From assembly GCA_013298765.1 (NCBI GenBank), contig JAAFJA010000009.1, forward strand, positions 62,001-126,000: a DNA stretch of 64,000 bases, given 5' to 3'. Under the pieces are notes generated by a model. The model had not been told where the DNA came from. It was given only the letters and a program-made list of their open reading frames with translations, and did no database searches. The first letter of the stretch is position 1, and each line of letters opens with the position of its first letter. Positions 17,441-26,577 of this stretch are shown piece after piece. Position numbers and translations under genes: made by a program. This DNA is from Betaproteobacteria bacterium (GTDB lineage: Bacteria; Pseudomonadota; Gammaproteobacteria; Burkholderiales; Casimicrobiaceae).

Positions 17441-18565
17441 TTAACGGAGCTTCGATTTGTTTACTTGTGCTTCGATCCACAAGCTATAACGACTCATCGC
17501 GAAACAGAAAACGAAGTAGATGGCGACGATGAATAGGTAGCCTTCAAGTTTGAACGGTCGCCAATCGGCGTCCGAATTGAACGCCAGCCCATGTGAACCA
17601 GTGAGTTCGTAGAGCGAAACGATGGTCACCAGCGACGTGTCTTTGAAGATCGAGATGAAGTTATTCATGATCCCTGGGATCACGGTGGCAAGCGCCTGCG
17701 GCAGGATGATCTTCCTTTGCGTTTGCCAGTAAGAAAGGCCAATCGATGCCGCAGCTTCTGTCTGGCCTTTTGGTAACGACTGCAAACCGCCCCGCACCAC
17801 CTCCGCCATGTAAGCGGCGGCGAATAGCGTGATCCCAACCAACACGCGAAGCAAGGTGTCAATCGTCACGCCCTGTGGCATGAAGAGCGGGAACATGAAC
17901 GATGCCATGAACAGCACCGAGATCAGCGGTACACCGCGAATCAATTCGACATAAACCGTGCAGAGCGATCGGATCGCCGGAAGATGTGAGCGCCGCCCTA
18001 ACGCGACGACCACGGCGAGCGGAAACGCCAGCATGATCGAGAGCGTCGAGAGCATGATCGTGAGTGGCAAGCCGCCCCAACGATCGGTGGTGACCTTGCT
18101 CAAGCCGAACACATCGAGGTAACCAAAGAGGCTGCCGTACATGAGGATGAAGTACGCGGCGAGCGTCACCGTCCAGCCGAGCACCAACCACTTGCTCCAG
18201 AAGTAGCGAATGCAACTTACGACGAGCATCGTGAGCATGATGAGCGTGGCCACCAGCGGCCGCCACTGCTCTTCAAACGGGTAGCGCCCAAAGATGATGA
18301 GGCGATACTTTTCAACGACCGCGCCCCAACACGCGCCCACACCCGCAGCGCGGCAGGCGTCTGCATTGGTGGACGTAGTGGAGGTGAAGATCGCCCAGTT
18401 CAGGAACTGAGGCACATAGAGCACCAGCAACGCGCCGATGATCACGGTTGAAAGTGCGCTTTGCCAGGTGCCGAACAGATTCAGCTTGATCCACGGCAGC
18501 AAGCCTTCAGTGCGATTAGGCGCTGGGCGTGCGGGCTTTGATTGGAAGATGATGGTTTCGGCCAC
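17441..18565 (-). CDS. aapM: General L-amino-acid ABC transporter permease AapM
   Basis: The 374-residue membrane protein has the long form typical of AapM, with extra N-terminal helices before the conserved permease core. Core landmarks are TVYVELIRGVPLISVLFMAS and the EAA loop GGLQSLPKGQTEAAASIGL, followed by FKDTSLVTIVSLYELTG. It pairs with AapQ to form the channel for a broad range of L-amino acids. The gene begins 2 bases after the aapQ stop, so translation is probably coupled. Confidence 0.93.
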   Translation of the reverse strand: MAETIIFQSKPARPAPNRTEGLLPWIKLNLFGTWQSALSTVIIGALLVLYVPQFLNWAIFTSTTSTNADACRAAGVGACWGAVVEKYRLIIFGRYPFEEQWRPLVATLIMLTMLVVSCIRYFWSKWLVLGWTVTLAAYFILMYGSLFGYLDVFGLSKVTTDRWGGLPLTIMLSTLSIMLAFPLAVVVALGRRSHLPAIRSLCTVYVELIRGVPLISVLFMASFMFPLFMPQGVTIDTLLRVLVGITLFAAAYMAEVVRGGLQSLPKGQTEAAASIGLSYWQTQRKIILPQALATVIPGIMNNFISIFKDTSLVTIVSLYELTGSHGLAFNSDADWRPFKLEGYLFIVAIYFVFCFAMSRYSLWIEAQVNKSKLR

Positions 18566-18567
18566 GA

Positions 18568-19749
18568 TTAACGCTCTTTAATCGCGGATTTCGCGTTGTA
18601 CCAATTCATAAAGAACGACGTTGAAAGCGACGTGGTGAGATACACCAACATGATGATGGCAATGCATTCCACAGCGCGACCCGTCTGGTTGAGCGCGGTG
18701 TTTGAGATCGAAACCACATCGGGGTAGCCAATGGCGACCGCGAGTGACGAGTTCTTCGTGAGATTCAAATACTGATTCGTCATCGGCGGGATGATGACGC
18801 GTAACGCTTGCGGCAACAGTACCTTTTGCATTTCCTGCCCGCGCGAAAGCCCAATGGCTTGCGCCGCTTCGGATTGACCCCGTGGGACCGAGGCGATACC
18901 CGAGCGAACCACTTCCGCGACGAAGGCAGCGGTGTAGAGCGTGAGTCCGAACAGAACGGCGAGGAACTCGGGCGTGAACGATGCTCCACCTTCGACGGCG
19001 AATTCGCCTTTCACGGGTACGCGCATCTCGGTGGGAGAGCCGCCAATGAACCAGCCACCGACCGTTAGCAGCAAAATCACCGCGACCGAGCCCCAGAACG
19101 TGCCTGGTTGTTTGCCGGTGGCCTCGAATTGCCGGTGCGCCCAACGGCGATAGAACCAAACAGCGACGAGCGCTGCAATCAAGCCCGCGAACATCCACGC
19201 ATGACCGGACACCCAAACCGGCGCGGGATAGGTGAGCCCACCTTTGCTCAGAAACACCGAGCCGACTTGCTTGGCTTCGCTGATGTCGGGCAATAGTTCG
19301 GTGAACAGCAGGTACCACATGAGTAGTTGCAGCAGCACCGGAATGTTGCGGAAGAATTCCACGTATGCGTAGCAAAGCCCACGCACCAAACCGTTGCGCG
19401 AAAAGCGCCCGACGCCGATTAGGGTGCCGAGAATCGTAGTGAGAATGATGCCGATGATGGCGACGCGAAGGGTGTTGCCCACGCCGACCAAAAACGCTTT
19501 CCAATACGGATTGTTCGAGTCGTAGCCGAAAAGCGGCTCGCCAATATCAAAGCCAGCGGGTTGAAACAGAAAATCGAAACCGCTCTTGATCCCACGAACC
19601 CGCATGTTCTCCACGGTGTTGTGCGCCAAGAACCACACCGCGCCGCCAATGACTGCAACGGCCAGAATCTGATAAAGCAATCCGCGAAATGCTTGAGATC
19701 GCCAAGACCAATCGCGTTTCTTCGGTGGAGTTCGTGATGCAACCGCCAT
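18568..19749 (-). CDS. aapQ: General L-amino-acid ABC transporter permease AapQ
   Basis: This 393-residue membrane protein is the first permease of the operon. A basic N-terminus leads to a hydrophobic helix (FRGLLYQILAVAVIGGAVWF); the core has FFRNIPVLLQLLMWYLLF and the EAA loop SGIASVPRGQSEAAQAIGL. A large periplasmic or loop insertion between helices makes it longer than GltJ, which is usual for AapQ. It is separated from the upstream binding-protein gene by a 278-base spacer full of inverted repeats, see 19799-19858 and 19904-20031. Confidence 0.93.
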   Translation of the reverse strand: MAVASRTPPKKRDWSWRSQAFRGLLYQILAVAVIGGAVWFLAHNTVENMRVRGIKSGFDFLFQPAGFDIGEPLFGYDSNNPYWKAFLVGVGNTLRVAIIGIILTTILGTLIGVGRFSRNGLVRGLCYAYVEFFRNIPVLLQLLMWYLLFTELLPDISEAKQVGSVFLSKGGLTYPAPVWVSGHAWMFAGLIAALVAVWFYRRWAHRQFEATGKQPGTFWGSVAVILLLTVGGWFIGGSPTEMRVPVKGEFAVEGGASFTPEFLAVLFGLTLYTAAFVAEVVRSGIASVPRGQSEAAQAIGLSRGQEMQKVLLPQALRVIIPPMTNQYLNLTKNSSLAVAIGYPDVVSISNTALNQTGRAVECIAIIMLVYLTTSLSTSFFMNWYNAKSAIKER

Positions 19750-19798
19750 AGGCTTCCCCGTGCTTTGTCTGCTAAGTTCGTCAGGTTGTTTCTTCTAG

Positions 19799-19858
19799 TT
19801 TGTGTGAAAAAACTGTCTCAGTTTTTTCACACAAATCCTCTTTCAGTGAAGAGGATTT
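19799..19858 (-). promoter_or_regulatory. Two adjoining hairpins between aapJ and aapQ
   Basis: TTTGTGTGAAAAAACTG (19799-19815) is perfectly complementary to 19819-19835 with a 3-base loop. AAATCCTCTT (19833-19842) pairs with AAGAGGATTT (19849-19858). The stems share three bases, so they compete slightly. On the minus transcript the second stem contains six T residues in its descending arm. I infer an mRNA stabiliser or attenuator that sets binding protein above permease level. Confidence 0.6.
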
Positions 19859-19903
19859 GTTGCACGGGTCCGCCCGCGAAAATCTCTCGGGCGACGCGAG
19901 CCT

Positions 19904-20031
19904 CTAATTTCGGATGAAAAGCGTAGCGAGCGGTTGAAGTTCGAGGAGGCGGTTGCCGACGCGTACTGATGTACACGAGGCAACCGATGACGACGAAATT
20001 CAGCCGCGCAGTAGCTTTGCGCCGAAATTAG
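19904..20031. repeat. Palindromic intergenic element after aapJ
   Basis: CTAATTTCGG at 19904-19913 is the exact complement of CCGAAATTAG at 20022-20031, enclosing about 108 bases that contain a second pair, CGGTTGC and GCAACCG type, around a GTACACGAGG/CGTGTACATCAGTACG-like centre. The aapJ stop codon lies inside the right arm. It resembles the dispersed palindromic elements seen in several betaproteobacterial genomes, but I cannot confirm copies elsewhere. Confidence 0.6.
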
Positions 20032-21059
20032 CGGACGGGGTAGGCGTACATGAGTCCGCCCTTATTCCAAAGGTTGTTAGCGCCACGCGGCAGCTTCAAC
20101 GCTGACTTTGGTCCAACGTTCTTCTCGAAAATCTCGCCGTAGTTACCAACCGCTTTGATCGCGCGAGCCATCCACTCTTTATCCAGACCGAGCAGCTTGC
20201 CCGTATCTTCCGTGGTACCGAGCAAACGCTGAACGACGGGGTCGGTGCTCGATTTCATCTGATCAACGTTCGCTTGCGTGACGCCATATTCTTCAGCTTC
20301 AAGCAAGCCGTGGATCACCCATTTGGCGATCGCAAACCATTCGTCGTCACCGCGGCGGACCATCGGTCCGAGAGGCTCTTTCGAGATGAGTTGCGGAAGG
20401 ATCACGTGCTCGTCCGGGTTCTTCGCTTCTTTGTTGCGCACCGAAGCAAGGCCCGACGCATCCGTCGTGTAGGCCACGCAGCGACCCGAGAAGTAAGCGC
20501 CGGTGGCCGCTTCAACCTTTTCAAACACCACAGGCTTGATGCCCAGATTGTTGGCTTTCGAGAAGTCGGTCAGGTTTTTCTCAGTCGTGGTGCCAGATTG
20601 CACGCAGACCGTTTGGCCTTTGAGCTGTTTTGCGTCGCGGATCTTTGATTTCGTGGTGACCATGAAGCCCTGACCGTCGTAATAGGTGACGCCCGTGACG
20701 TGCAAACCGAGTGACGCATCGCGCGTGAGCGAGAAGGTCGTATTGCGCGAAAGGATGTCGATTTCGCCCGATTGCAGTGCGGCGAAGCGCTGCTGTGCGT
20801 TAAGCGGAACCCATTTGATTTTGTTTGCGTCGCCAAGGGTTGCCGCAGCAACGGCCTTACACACATCAACGTCAAGGCCTGACCAGTTACCCGACGAATC
20901 GGCTTGCGAGAAGCCCGCAAGGCCAGTGTTTACACCGCAGACGACTTGGCCACGCGCTTTGATCGCGTCCAAGGTTTTTCCGGCGTGAGCTGGAAAGGCT
21001 GATAGTCCAAGCGCGGCAATGACGGCGCTCAACCCGAATTGGGTTCGTGACAACTTCAT
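20028..21059 (-). CDS. aapJ: General L-amino-acid ABC transporter binding protein AapJ
   Basis: The 343-residue periplasmic protein has a signal peptide (MKLSRTQFGLSAVIAALG, cut near AHA-GK). The solute-binding family 3 core shows VCGVNTGLAGFSQADSSGNW, LDVDVCKAVAAATLGD and LSRNTTFSLTRDASLG, which are typical of AapJ rather than GltI. I place the start at ATG 21059, preceded by AGGAGATCAC; a longer frame to 21131 lacks a site and signal. It heads the aapJQMP operon, and its stop lies within a palindromic element. Confidence 0.94.
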   Translation of the reverse strand: MKLSRTQFGLSAVIAALGLSAFPAHAGKTLDAIKARGQVVCGVNTGLAGFSQADSSGNWSGLDVDVCKAVAAATLGDANKIKWVPLNAQQRFAALQSGEIDILSRNTTFSLTRDASLGLHVTGVTYYDGQGFMVTTKSKIRDAKQLKGQTVCVQSGTTTEKNLTDFSKANNLGIKPVVFEKVEAATGAYFSGRCVAYTTDASGLASVRNKEAKNPDEHVILPQLISKEPLGPMVRRGDDEWFAIAKWVIHGLLEAEEYGVTQANVDQMKSSTDPVVQRLLGTTEDTGKLLGLDKEWMARAIKAVGNYGEIFEKNVGPKSALKLPRGANNLWNKGGLMYAYPVR

Positions 21060-21111
21060 ACAGTGATCTCCTAGTGTTGAGGTCTTCGTTTTGAAAATTC
21101 TTCGCTCACGC

Positions 21112-21132
21112 GATGCCCCGAATCGGGGCATC
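21112..21132 (-). promoter_or_regulatory. Hairpin in the aapJ leader
   Basis: GATGCCCCGA and TCGGGGCATC form a near-perfect 10-bp palindrome around one base, 53 bases upstream of the aapJ start. It may be an operator or a leader hairpin. No T-run follows on the minus strand, so termination is unlikely. Confidence 0.4.
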
Positions 21133-21301
21133 TCAGCAAGGGTTTACAGTCCTATCGCAAACCTCGTGCCGAGCAACCCGAAACGGTAGGCGGCGGCGCG
21201 TATGAATCGGAGAGGTAAAACCCTAACCGTGCCGGACGCTTACCCTATAGACCCCAGCTTTCGCTGTGACGAGCGCGACTTGAACGTCCGATGGCGCGTG
21301 G

Positions 21302-23275
21302 TTACTCGGTGAGTTTGAGCTCTGCCGCACTCACGGCGCTTTGCGTCCCGAGCAAGATGAGCGCGTCTCCCGGCTCGAACACAAAGTCAGGGCTTGTCAA
21401 ATCAATCCGAGCACCCTCGCGCCGAATCACGGTGATCTCGGCGTCAAACCGTTCGTGCAGCGTTTCCTTCACGCGGCCCAACAATTTGCCGCAAGCCCAG
21501 GCGTTTTCGGGAATGGTGACTGAGTGGAGCACCCGGGCATCGCCCTCGCTTTCGTTGCCGTCGGACGCGCCACGAAAAAAGCCTTGAAACAGGTTGTAGC
21601 GCTCTTCGCGCACCGCGCGGATGCGTTTAAGCACTTTGGTGAGCGGCGTGCCCAGCACGAGCAATGAATGAGTCGCCAACATCAAGCTACCCTCCAGCAC
21701 CTCCGGCACGACCTCAGTCGCGCCCGCGGCCGACAGCGCCGCGATGTGTTCGTCATCCATCGTACGCACGATGATCGCCAAATCACTTCGCACCGATTTT
21801 GCCGTCGCAATGATTTTGAGCGCGGCGTCTTTATCGGTGAATGAGACGACCAACGCTCTTGCGCGCTCAATGCCCGCCGCAATCAACGCTTCTTTGCGTG
21901 TGCTGTCGCCAAACACGACATCACCGCCCTCGCTCGTGCCCACGGCTTCGCGCACGCGTTCCGGATCATTGTCGAGCGCCACGTAGCGTACGTTTTCGGC
22001 CTCAAGTAAGCGCGCGAGATACTGGCCGCTTCGCCCATATCCACAGATCACGACGTGGTCTTGCCGAGACAGATTTTGCGCAGCAATTTTGAAAATATCG
22101 GCCGAGCGCGCCAAGAAGTCGTTCGCGGTCAGACGCGCGGAAATCTTTTCAGCCAGCATCGGAACGAACGGCGCGGTCAGCATCGAAAGCAGCATTGCAG
22201 CCAGCGCGATTTGCATGAAGGTTTCATTCACTGTGCTGAGGCTGCGACCGAGCGTGAGCAAGACAAAGCCAAACTCTCCCGCGGGCGCGAGCAGCGCAGC
22301 GGTGAGGAGCGCATGGTGCTGATTGAGCCCATAACGCCGCGCGAACGCATAAATCACGATTTCCTTGATCAGCGTGACTAAGACGAATGCAGCTGCGACC
22401 CAACCCAAGTTCGCGAACACGAAGGGTAGATTGAGCTGCATCCCAAGCGAGATGAAAAACATCCCGAGTAAGACATCCCGGAAAGGGCGAATGTCATCTT
22501 CAACTTGAAGCTTGTATTCGGTTTCCGAGATCAACATCCCGGCAACAAACGCGCCGAGCGCAAGCGGGAGCTCGGCGAGATGACAGAGCCACGCCAAGGC
22601 GAGCGCTACAAGTAACACGCCGAGCATGAAGAGTTCAGTGCTTTTTTGCCTGGCGATCACGCGAAACACTGCGCGCAGTATGGGCTGACCGAACTTGAGC
22701 ATTACGGCCAGCAGTACCGCAGCCTTGAATACAGCCCAGGCGATCTGCATGCCATCGCCCGTAGCACCCGCCACGGCTGGGATCAGGATCAGTAGCGGCA
22801 CGACGACGATGTCTTCAAACAGCAATGCGCCGATCACATGTCGTGCGTGTGCGGACGAAAGCTCACCGCGTTCAGCGAGTAATTTGAGTCCAATCGCGGT
22901 CGACGACATTGCGAGTGCGGTCGCAAGCACAATACTGCCAGCGATTGAAACGCTGAGCGCAACCGCAATCGCGGCGAAAAGCAGGCTACCTATCAGATAC
23001 TGAATGCCGCCGAAACCAACCACCAGCCCGCGCATCGCGCGAAACTGTGGCAGAGAAAATTCGAGGCCGATCGAGAACATTAAAAACACGACGCCGAATT
23101 CGGCGATTGCGCGCGCTTGCTCTGAATCAGGAATCACCCGAAGCACATACGGGCCAAGCAGCAATCCGACCGCCAAATATCCGAGCAGCGACGGTAAACG
23201 GAAACGGCGACACAGGCCGACGCACGCCACGCTGGCAGCAAGAACGATAACGATGAGAGCGAGCGGCGATTCCAC
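21302..23275 (-). CDS. Kef-type monovalent cation:proton antiporter (CPA2) with RCK domain
   Basis: The 657-residue protein has 12 or so N-terminal transmembrane helices of the Na+/H+ exchanger fold (about 1-380), with VFLMFSIGLEFSLPQFRAMR and the ALLFEDIVVVPLLILIPAVA segment carrying the ion-site acidic residue. A nucleotide-binding RCK/TrkA-N domain begins at VVICGYGRSGQYLARLLEAE, and a TrkA-C domain ends the protein. It would exchange K+ (or Na+) for protons at the inner membrane under control of NAD(H) or another ligand. Without a visible KefF/KefG partner I do not assign KefB or KefC. The GTG start at 23275 diverges from the next gene across only 67 bases. Confidence 0.9.
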   Translation of the reverse strand: MESPLALIVIVLAASVACVGLCRRFRLPSLLGYLAVGLLLGPYVLRVIPDSEQARAIAEFGVVFLMFSIGLEFSLPQFRAMRGLVVGFGGIQYLIGSLLFAAIAVALSVSIAGSIVLATALAMSSTAIGLKLLAERGELSSAHARHVIGALLFEDIVVVPLLILIPAVAGATGDGMQIAWAVFKAAVLLAVMLKFGQPILRAVFRVIARQKSTELFMLGVLLVALALAWLCHLAELPLALGAFVAGMLISETEYKLQVEDDIRPFRDVLLGMFFISLGMQLNLPFVFANLGWVAAAFVLVTLIKEIVIYAFARRYGLNQHHALLTAALLAPAGEFGFVLLTLGRSLSTVNETFMQIALAAMLLSMLTAPFVPMLAEKISARLTANDFLARSADIFKIAAQNLSRQDHVVICGYGRSGQYLARLLEAENVRYVALDNDPERVREAVGTSEGGDVVFGDSTRKEALIAAGIERARALVVSFTDKDAALKIIATAKSVRSDLAIIVRTMDDEHIAALSAAGATEVVPEVLEGSLMLATHSLLVLGTPLTKVLKRIRAVREERYNLFQGFFRGASDGNESEGDARVLHSVTIPENAWACGKLLGRVKETLHERFDAEITVIRREGARIDLTSPDFVFEPGDALILLGTQSAVSAAELKLTE

Positions 23276-23342
23276 GATTCGAATCTATCAGAAGCTGCAG
23301 CAAATTCAGGGGTGAGCACGCGGGGCGCAATACACTCGCACG

Positions 23343-23957
23343 ATGCTTGATCGCTATGCTCTCCCCTTGCTATCGCGCCCCCATCGTGCGGTCGCGCGCG
23401 GCGCACTCGCCGTTGGCATATCGGCCAACACCGTGACCGCTCTCGGTTGCGCGGTCGGACTGACGGGCGCGGCGCTCATCGTGACTGAGTGTTACGGCTG
23501 GGCACTATTGCTGTTCTGTGTGAATCGATTTCTAGACGGAGTGGATGGCGCGATGGCGCGGCAGGTAGGAACGACGCCATGCGGCGGCTACCTCGATATC
23601 GTTTGCGATTATTTTGTGTATGCCGCGTACCCGCTCGCATTTGCCATTGCAAATCCTGCCGCCAACGCGCTCGCGTCCGCAGCGCTTTTGGCCAGCTTCA
23701 TCGGTACGGCATCGACATTTCTCGCCTTCGCGGCGATTCACGCGAAGGCCGGCGGTGATGCAAACCCGGTCTACCCGAACAAGGCGATTCACTACTTGGG
23801 CGGCTTGACCGAAGGCACCGAAACCATCGTTGCGTTCTGTGCAATGTGTCTTTGGCCGCAATATTTCGGGATGATTGCTTATGTGTTTGCAGCGGCGTGC
23901 TTTGTGACGACGCTCACACGGCTTTGGGCGGGTGCGCGTACGCTAGGTAGCAAGTAA
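23343..23957 (+). CDS. CDP-alcohol phosphatidyltransferase family membrane protein
   Basis: This 204-residue membrane enzyme would transfer a phosphatidyl group from a CDP-alcohol to a second alcohol during lipid synthesis. The complete catalytic motif is present in LDGVDGAMAR, followed by CGGYLDIVCD: D-x2-DG-x2-AR, then G-x3-D-x3-D. Around five hydrophobic helices surround it. It is shorter than PgsA or PssA and not close to either, so the acceptor alcohol is unknown. It diverges from the Kef gene and has no operon partner. Confidence 0.85.
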   Translation: MLDRYALPLLSRPHRAVARGALAVGISANTVTALGCAVGLTGAALIVTECYGWALLLFCVNRFLDGVDGAMARQVGTTPCGGYLDIVCDYFVYAAYPLAFAIANPAANALASAALLASFIGTASTFLAFAAIHAKAGGDANPVYPNKAIHYLGGLTEGTETIVAFCAMCLWPQYFGMIAYVFAAACFVTTLTRLWAGARTLGSK

Positions 23958-24109
23958 AAATTACTTGAAATCGATATTTCATAAGGGCTGATGGATATAA
24001 TTCCAGTTATACGCTTAGTAATTTAATCGAACGCTAGCCCCGATGAAATAGGCGCTTTAGCTTATAAGGTTGAATATAGTTCGACCGTTCCACGCGATCA
24101 CTATTCCGA
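23958..24109. other. AT-rich spacer with GCTAGCCC octamer
   Basis: This 152-base spacer between converging genes is far richer in A and T than its flanks. It contains GCTAGCCC at 24033-24040 and short complementary segments (GCTAGCC and GGC...TTAGC). It resembles the other hairpin spacers in the window; no gene or terminator is seen. Confidence 0.45.
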
Positions 24110-24469
24110 CTAGCGAGGAAGCAAGGTCCAACTCGGCGGCGTGCCAGCAAAGAATCCGGGCGTGCCTTTCACGTATCGAAACACGAACTCGTCTTTGACC
24201 TTCGTCGTGGCGGGGTCGAGGTATTTCGACGTGACTGTGCAGCTCGCCTCAAACGGCACGGCGACTGTTTCTTTGTTGATCGCAATCTGTTTGCCTACCG
24301 AGGTGAACTGACAGGCCATCAGCCCACCTCGGGTGAAGCGAGCCTGCAGCGCGCGATCAAGCGTGTGCAAATCAACCTCACGCCGAGGGCCGGCGCACGC
24401 CGACAACGTCGCGCATGCGAGTACGGCCAGCAGCAAACGACTAAAACTTAACTTGCGCCCCAAGTTCAA
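24110..24469 (-). CDS. Small putative lipoprotein downstream of kup
   Basis: The 119-residue product has a lipoprotein signal: a basic start, the hydrophobic run LLLAVLACATLSAC and a lipobox LSAC whose Cys would be lipidated. The mature part has two further cysteines (MACQFTSVG and EASCTVTSKY) that could form a disulfide, and ends in a WTLL motif. It resembles no family I can name. It overlaps the 3' end of kup by 29 bases and begins at TTG (24469 or 24463), which suggests coupled translation with Kup. The start is uncertain; the lipobox makes the reading frame credible. Confidence 0.65.
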   Translation of the reverse strand: MNLGRKLSFSRLLLAVLACATLSACAGPRREVDLHTLDRALQARFTRGGLMACQFTSVGKQIAINKETVAVPFEASCTVTSKYLDPATTKVKDEFVFRYVKGTPGFFAGTPPSWTLLPR

Positions 24470-26354
24470 GCACCCGATTTGATGGAATCTGGAAGTACGC
24501 TGTCGCCGATTGCGCGTTGCGCGCCATGAGGCTGAAGAGCCGTTGTCGCCAGATTGAAATTCGATGGCACTTCGTAGGGATCAGCACTTCACGTGAGACG
24601 AAGAATGACGTGTCCATCATGTCGAATTCGAGGTCGTGCTCTTTGGCCACGCTCGTGAGCACTTTCGGGATGTCTGGGGTGTTCATGAAACCGTAGTGCA
24701 CCACCATCGCATAAAACCCGTCCCCGAGCGCTTCGACCTGCAATCGCTTGGTGCGCGGCACGAGGGGCACATCATCAAATTTGACGTGGAGAATCACATT
24801 TCGCTCATGAAGAATGCGGTTGTGCTTCAAGTTATGCAGCATCGCCGCTGGCATGTCGTCCGGCGTTGAGGTCATGAAGACTGCTGTGCCCGATACGCGG
24901 GTTGCGTCACGGGTGAGCGAGGCAATCATTGGCACGAGCGGCAGCGCGACGGCTTTACGCTGCTCGTTCATCAGGTTGCGCCCACGCTTCCATGTGGTCA
25001 TCAACACGAGTACAACGCTCGCGACGAGGAGCGGAAACCAGCCGCCATCTGGAATTTTGATCGCGGTGGAGGCCACCAGTGCGATATCCACAATCGCGAA
25101 CACGACAATTGCGATCCCTGCCACCAGCTTGTTCCACTTCCACAAGCCCGTGGCAACAATGGCAAACAAAATCGTGTCTACCAACATCGCACCCGTGACG
25201 GCGAGGCCGTAAGCAGACGCCAAATTGTCGGTGGAGCGGAACGAAATCACCACAATCACCACCAACACGTAGAGCGCCCAGTTGATGGCGGGCACATAAA
25301 TTTGCCCTTCACTCTGGTGCGACGTGTGCACGATTTTCATGCGTGGCAGGAAGCCAAGTTGCACGCCTTGGCGTGCAATTGAAAACGCGCCCGAGATCAC
25401 CGCTTGCGACGCAATCACGGTCGCCACACCCGCAAACAAAATCATCGGGATCAAAAACGTCGTGGGCACTTGATCGTAAAACGGGTGCATCTTGCAAACA
25501 GCGTTACTCGCCGCGGCGCTGGCGCAAGTCTTCAAAATCAGCGCGCCTTGCCCGAAATAATTGAGCACCAGCGCAGGAAACACCCAGGTAAACCAAGCGG
25601 CCCGAATCGGTCGCCGCCCGAAATGCCCCATGTCGGCGTAGAGCGCCTCCGCGCCTGTGACTGCGAGCACGGCCGATCCCAGCACGATCAGCGAGAGACC
25701 TGGGTTCTCCATCAAAAAGCGAAGAAAGTACATCGGATTGATCGCGGCAAGCACGGACGGATGGCTCGATAGATGAAAAACACCGAGTGCGCCCAGCATG
25801 CCAAACCATACCGCCATGATTGGCCCAAAAAACTTGCTGACTTTGCCCGTGCCGCGGCTCTGCACCCAAAAAAGTCCGGTCAAAATCACCAGTGCGATGG
25901 GCACCACAGCGGCTTCAAACTTCGGATTGATTTCTTTCAATCCCTCCATCGCACCCAACACCGATACGGCGGGTGTAATGATCGAATCGCCGAAAAAGAG
26001 GGCGACGCCAAAGATGCCTAGCAAGGTGAGATAGCGCCGCTTGGTGACCTCTTGCACAGCGCGCAGCGCCATCGACAAAAGGATCATCGTGCCGCCTTCG
26101 CCTTGATTGTCTGCGCGCAGAATCACGAACGCGTATTTCACGGCCACAACAATCGTCAGCACCCAGAAGATCAACGAGAGCAAGCCAAGCACGTTCGCCT
26201 CGGTGAGTGCGATGGCGTGTGACGAATTAAAAAACACCTCTTTTAGGGTGTAGAGCGGCGATGTGCCGATGTCGCCGTAGACAACACCCACCGCACCGAG
26301 AGAAAGCGCCGCGAGCCGCTTGCCCGTCGCCCCTCCCATGTCATGAGAACTCAT
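24441..26354 (-). CDS. kup: Low-affinity potassium transporter Kup
   Basis: The 637-residue membrane protein imports K+ together with protons. The N-terminal hallmark LGAVGVVYGDIGTSPLYTLK is intact, followed by about 12 transmembrane helices and a cytoplasmic C-terminal domain of about 180 residues. Length fits the family (620-640). It lies among other potassium genes: a Kef-type antiporter on one side and an RCK channel on the other. The small lipoprotein gene overlaps its end. Confidence 0.96.
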   Translation of the reverse strand: MSSHDMGGATGKRLAALSLGAVGVVYGDIGTSPLYTLKEVFFNSSHAIALTEANVLGLLSLIFWVLTIVVAVKYAFVILRADNQGEGGTMILLSMALRAVQEVTKRRYLTLLGIFGVALFFGDSIITPAVSVLGAMEGLKEINPKFEAAVVPIALVILTGLFWVQSRGTGKVSKFFGPIMAVWFGMLGALGVFHLSSHPSVLAAINPMYFLRFLMENPGLSLIVLGSAVLAVTGAEALYADMGHFGRRPIRAAWFTWVFPALVLNYFGQGALILKTCASAAASNAVCKMHPFYDQVPTTFLIPMILFAGVATVIASQAVISGAFSIARQGVQLGFLPRMKIVHTSHQSEGQIYVPAINWALYVLVVIVVISFRSTDNLASAYGLAVTGAMLVDTILFAIVATGLWKWNKLVAGIAIVVFAIVDIALVASTAIKIPDGGWFPLLVASVVLVLMTTWKRGRNLMNEQRKAVALPLVPMIASLTRDATRVSGTAVFMTSTPDDMPAAMLHNLKHNRILHERNVILHVKFDDVPLVPRTKRLQVEALGDGFYAMVVHYGFMNTPDIPKVLTSVAKEHDLEFDMMDTSFFVSREVLIPTKCHRISIWRQRLFSLMARNAQSATAYFQIPSNRVLELGAQVKF

Positions 26355-26456
26355 TCGTTCGCTCTTCTTTTTAGAAGCAAGTCGCGGATTCTATGCCTGT
26401 TTGGGAAGGCTTTGTGCGACGCACAAATGCACATCCATAACGTCCACTAAAGCCTT

Positions 26457-26529
26457 ATTTAATTGGGAGTTGATTAAATATTTATAATATGTCGAAAAAG
26501 TATATTTCGAGCTGCGGGACCAATTAAAT
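26457..26529. repeat. 10-bp inverted repeat with AT-rich loop upstream of kup
   Basis: ATTTAATTGG (26457-26466) is exactly complementary to CCAATTAAAT (26520-26529), with a 53-base loop that can itself pair through AAATAT/ATATTT and TCGAA/TTCGA. It lies about 100 bases upstream of kup and downstream of the DUF6352 gene. It may be an operator, a structured leader or a member of the window's hairpin-spacer family. Confidence 0.5.
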
Positions 26530-26577
26530 CGGGAACAAAGCGTAAAAAGCCAATCGCCGCGACGAGTTGCGCATCGC

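Noticed and set aside
18578..19504. A 308-codon frame inside aapQ on the same strand
   Set aside because: It is out of frame with the obvious permease, and its translation is Arg/His-rich without hydrophobic helices.
19904..20031. Insertion sequence or transposon remnant at the palindromic elements
   Set aside because: No transposase fragment or clear target duplication is present here or at 57229, 60620 or 63793; I list them as repeats only.
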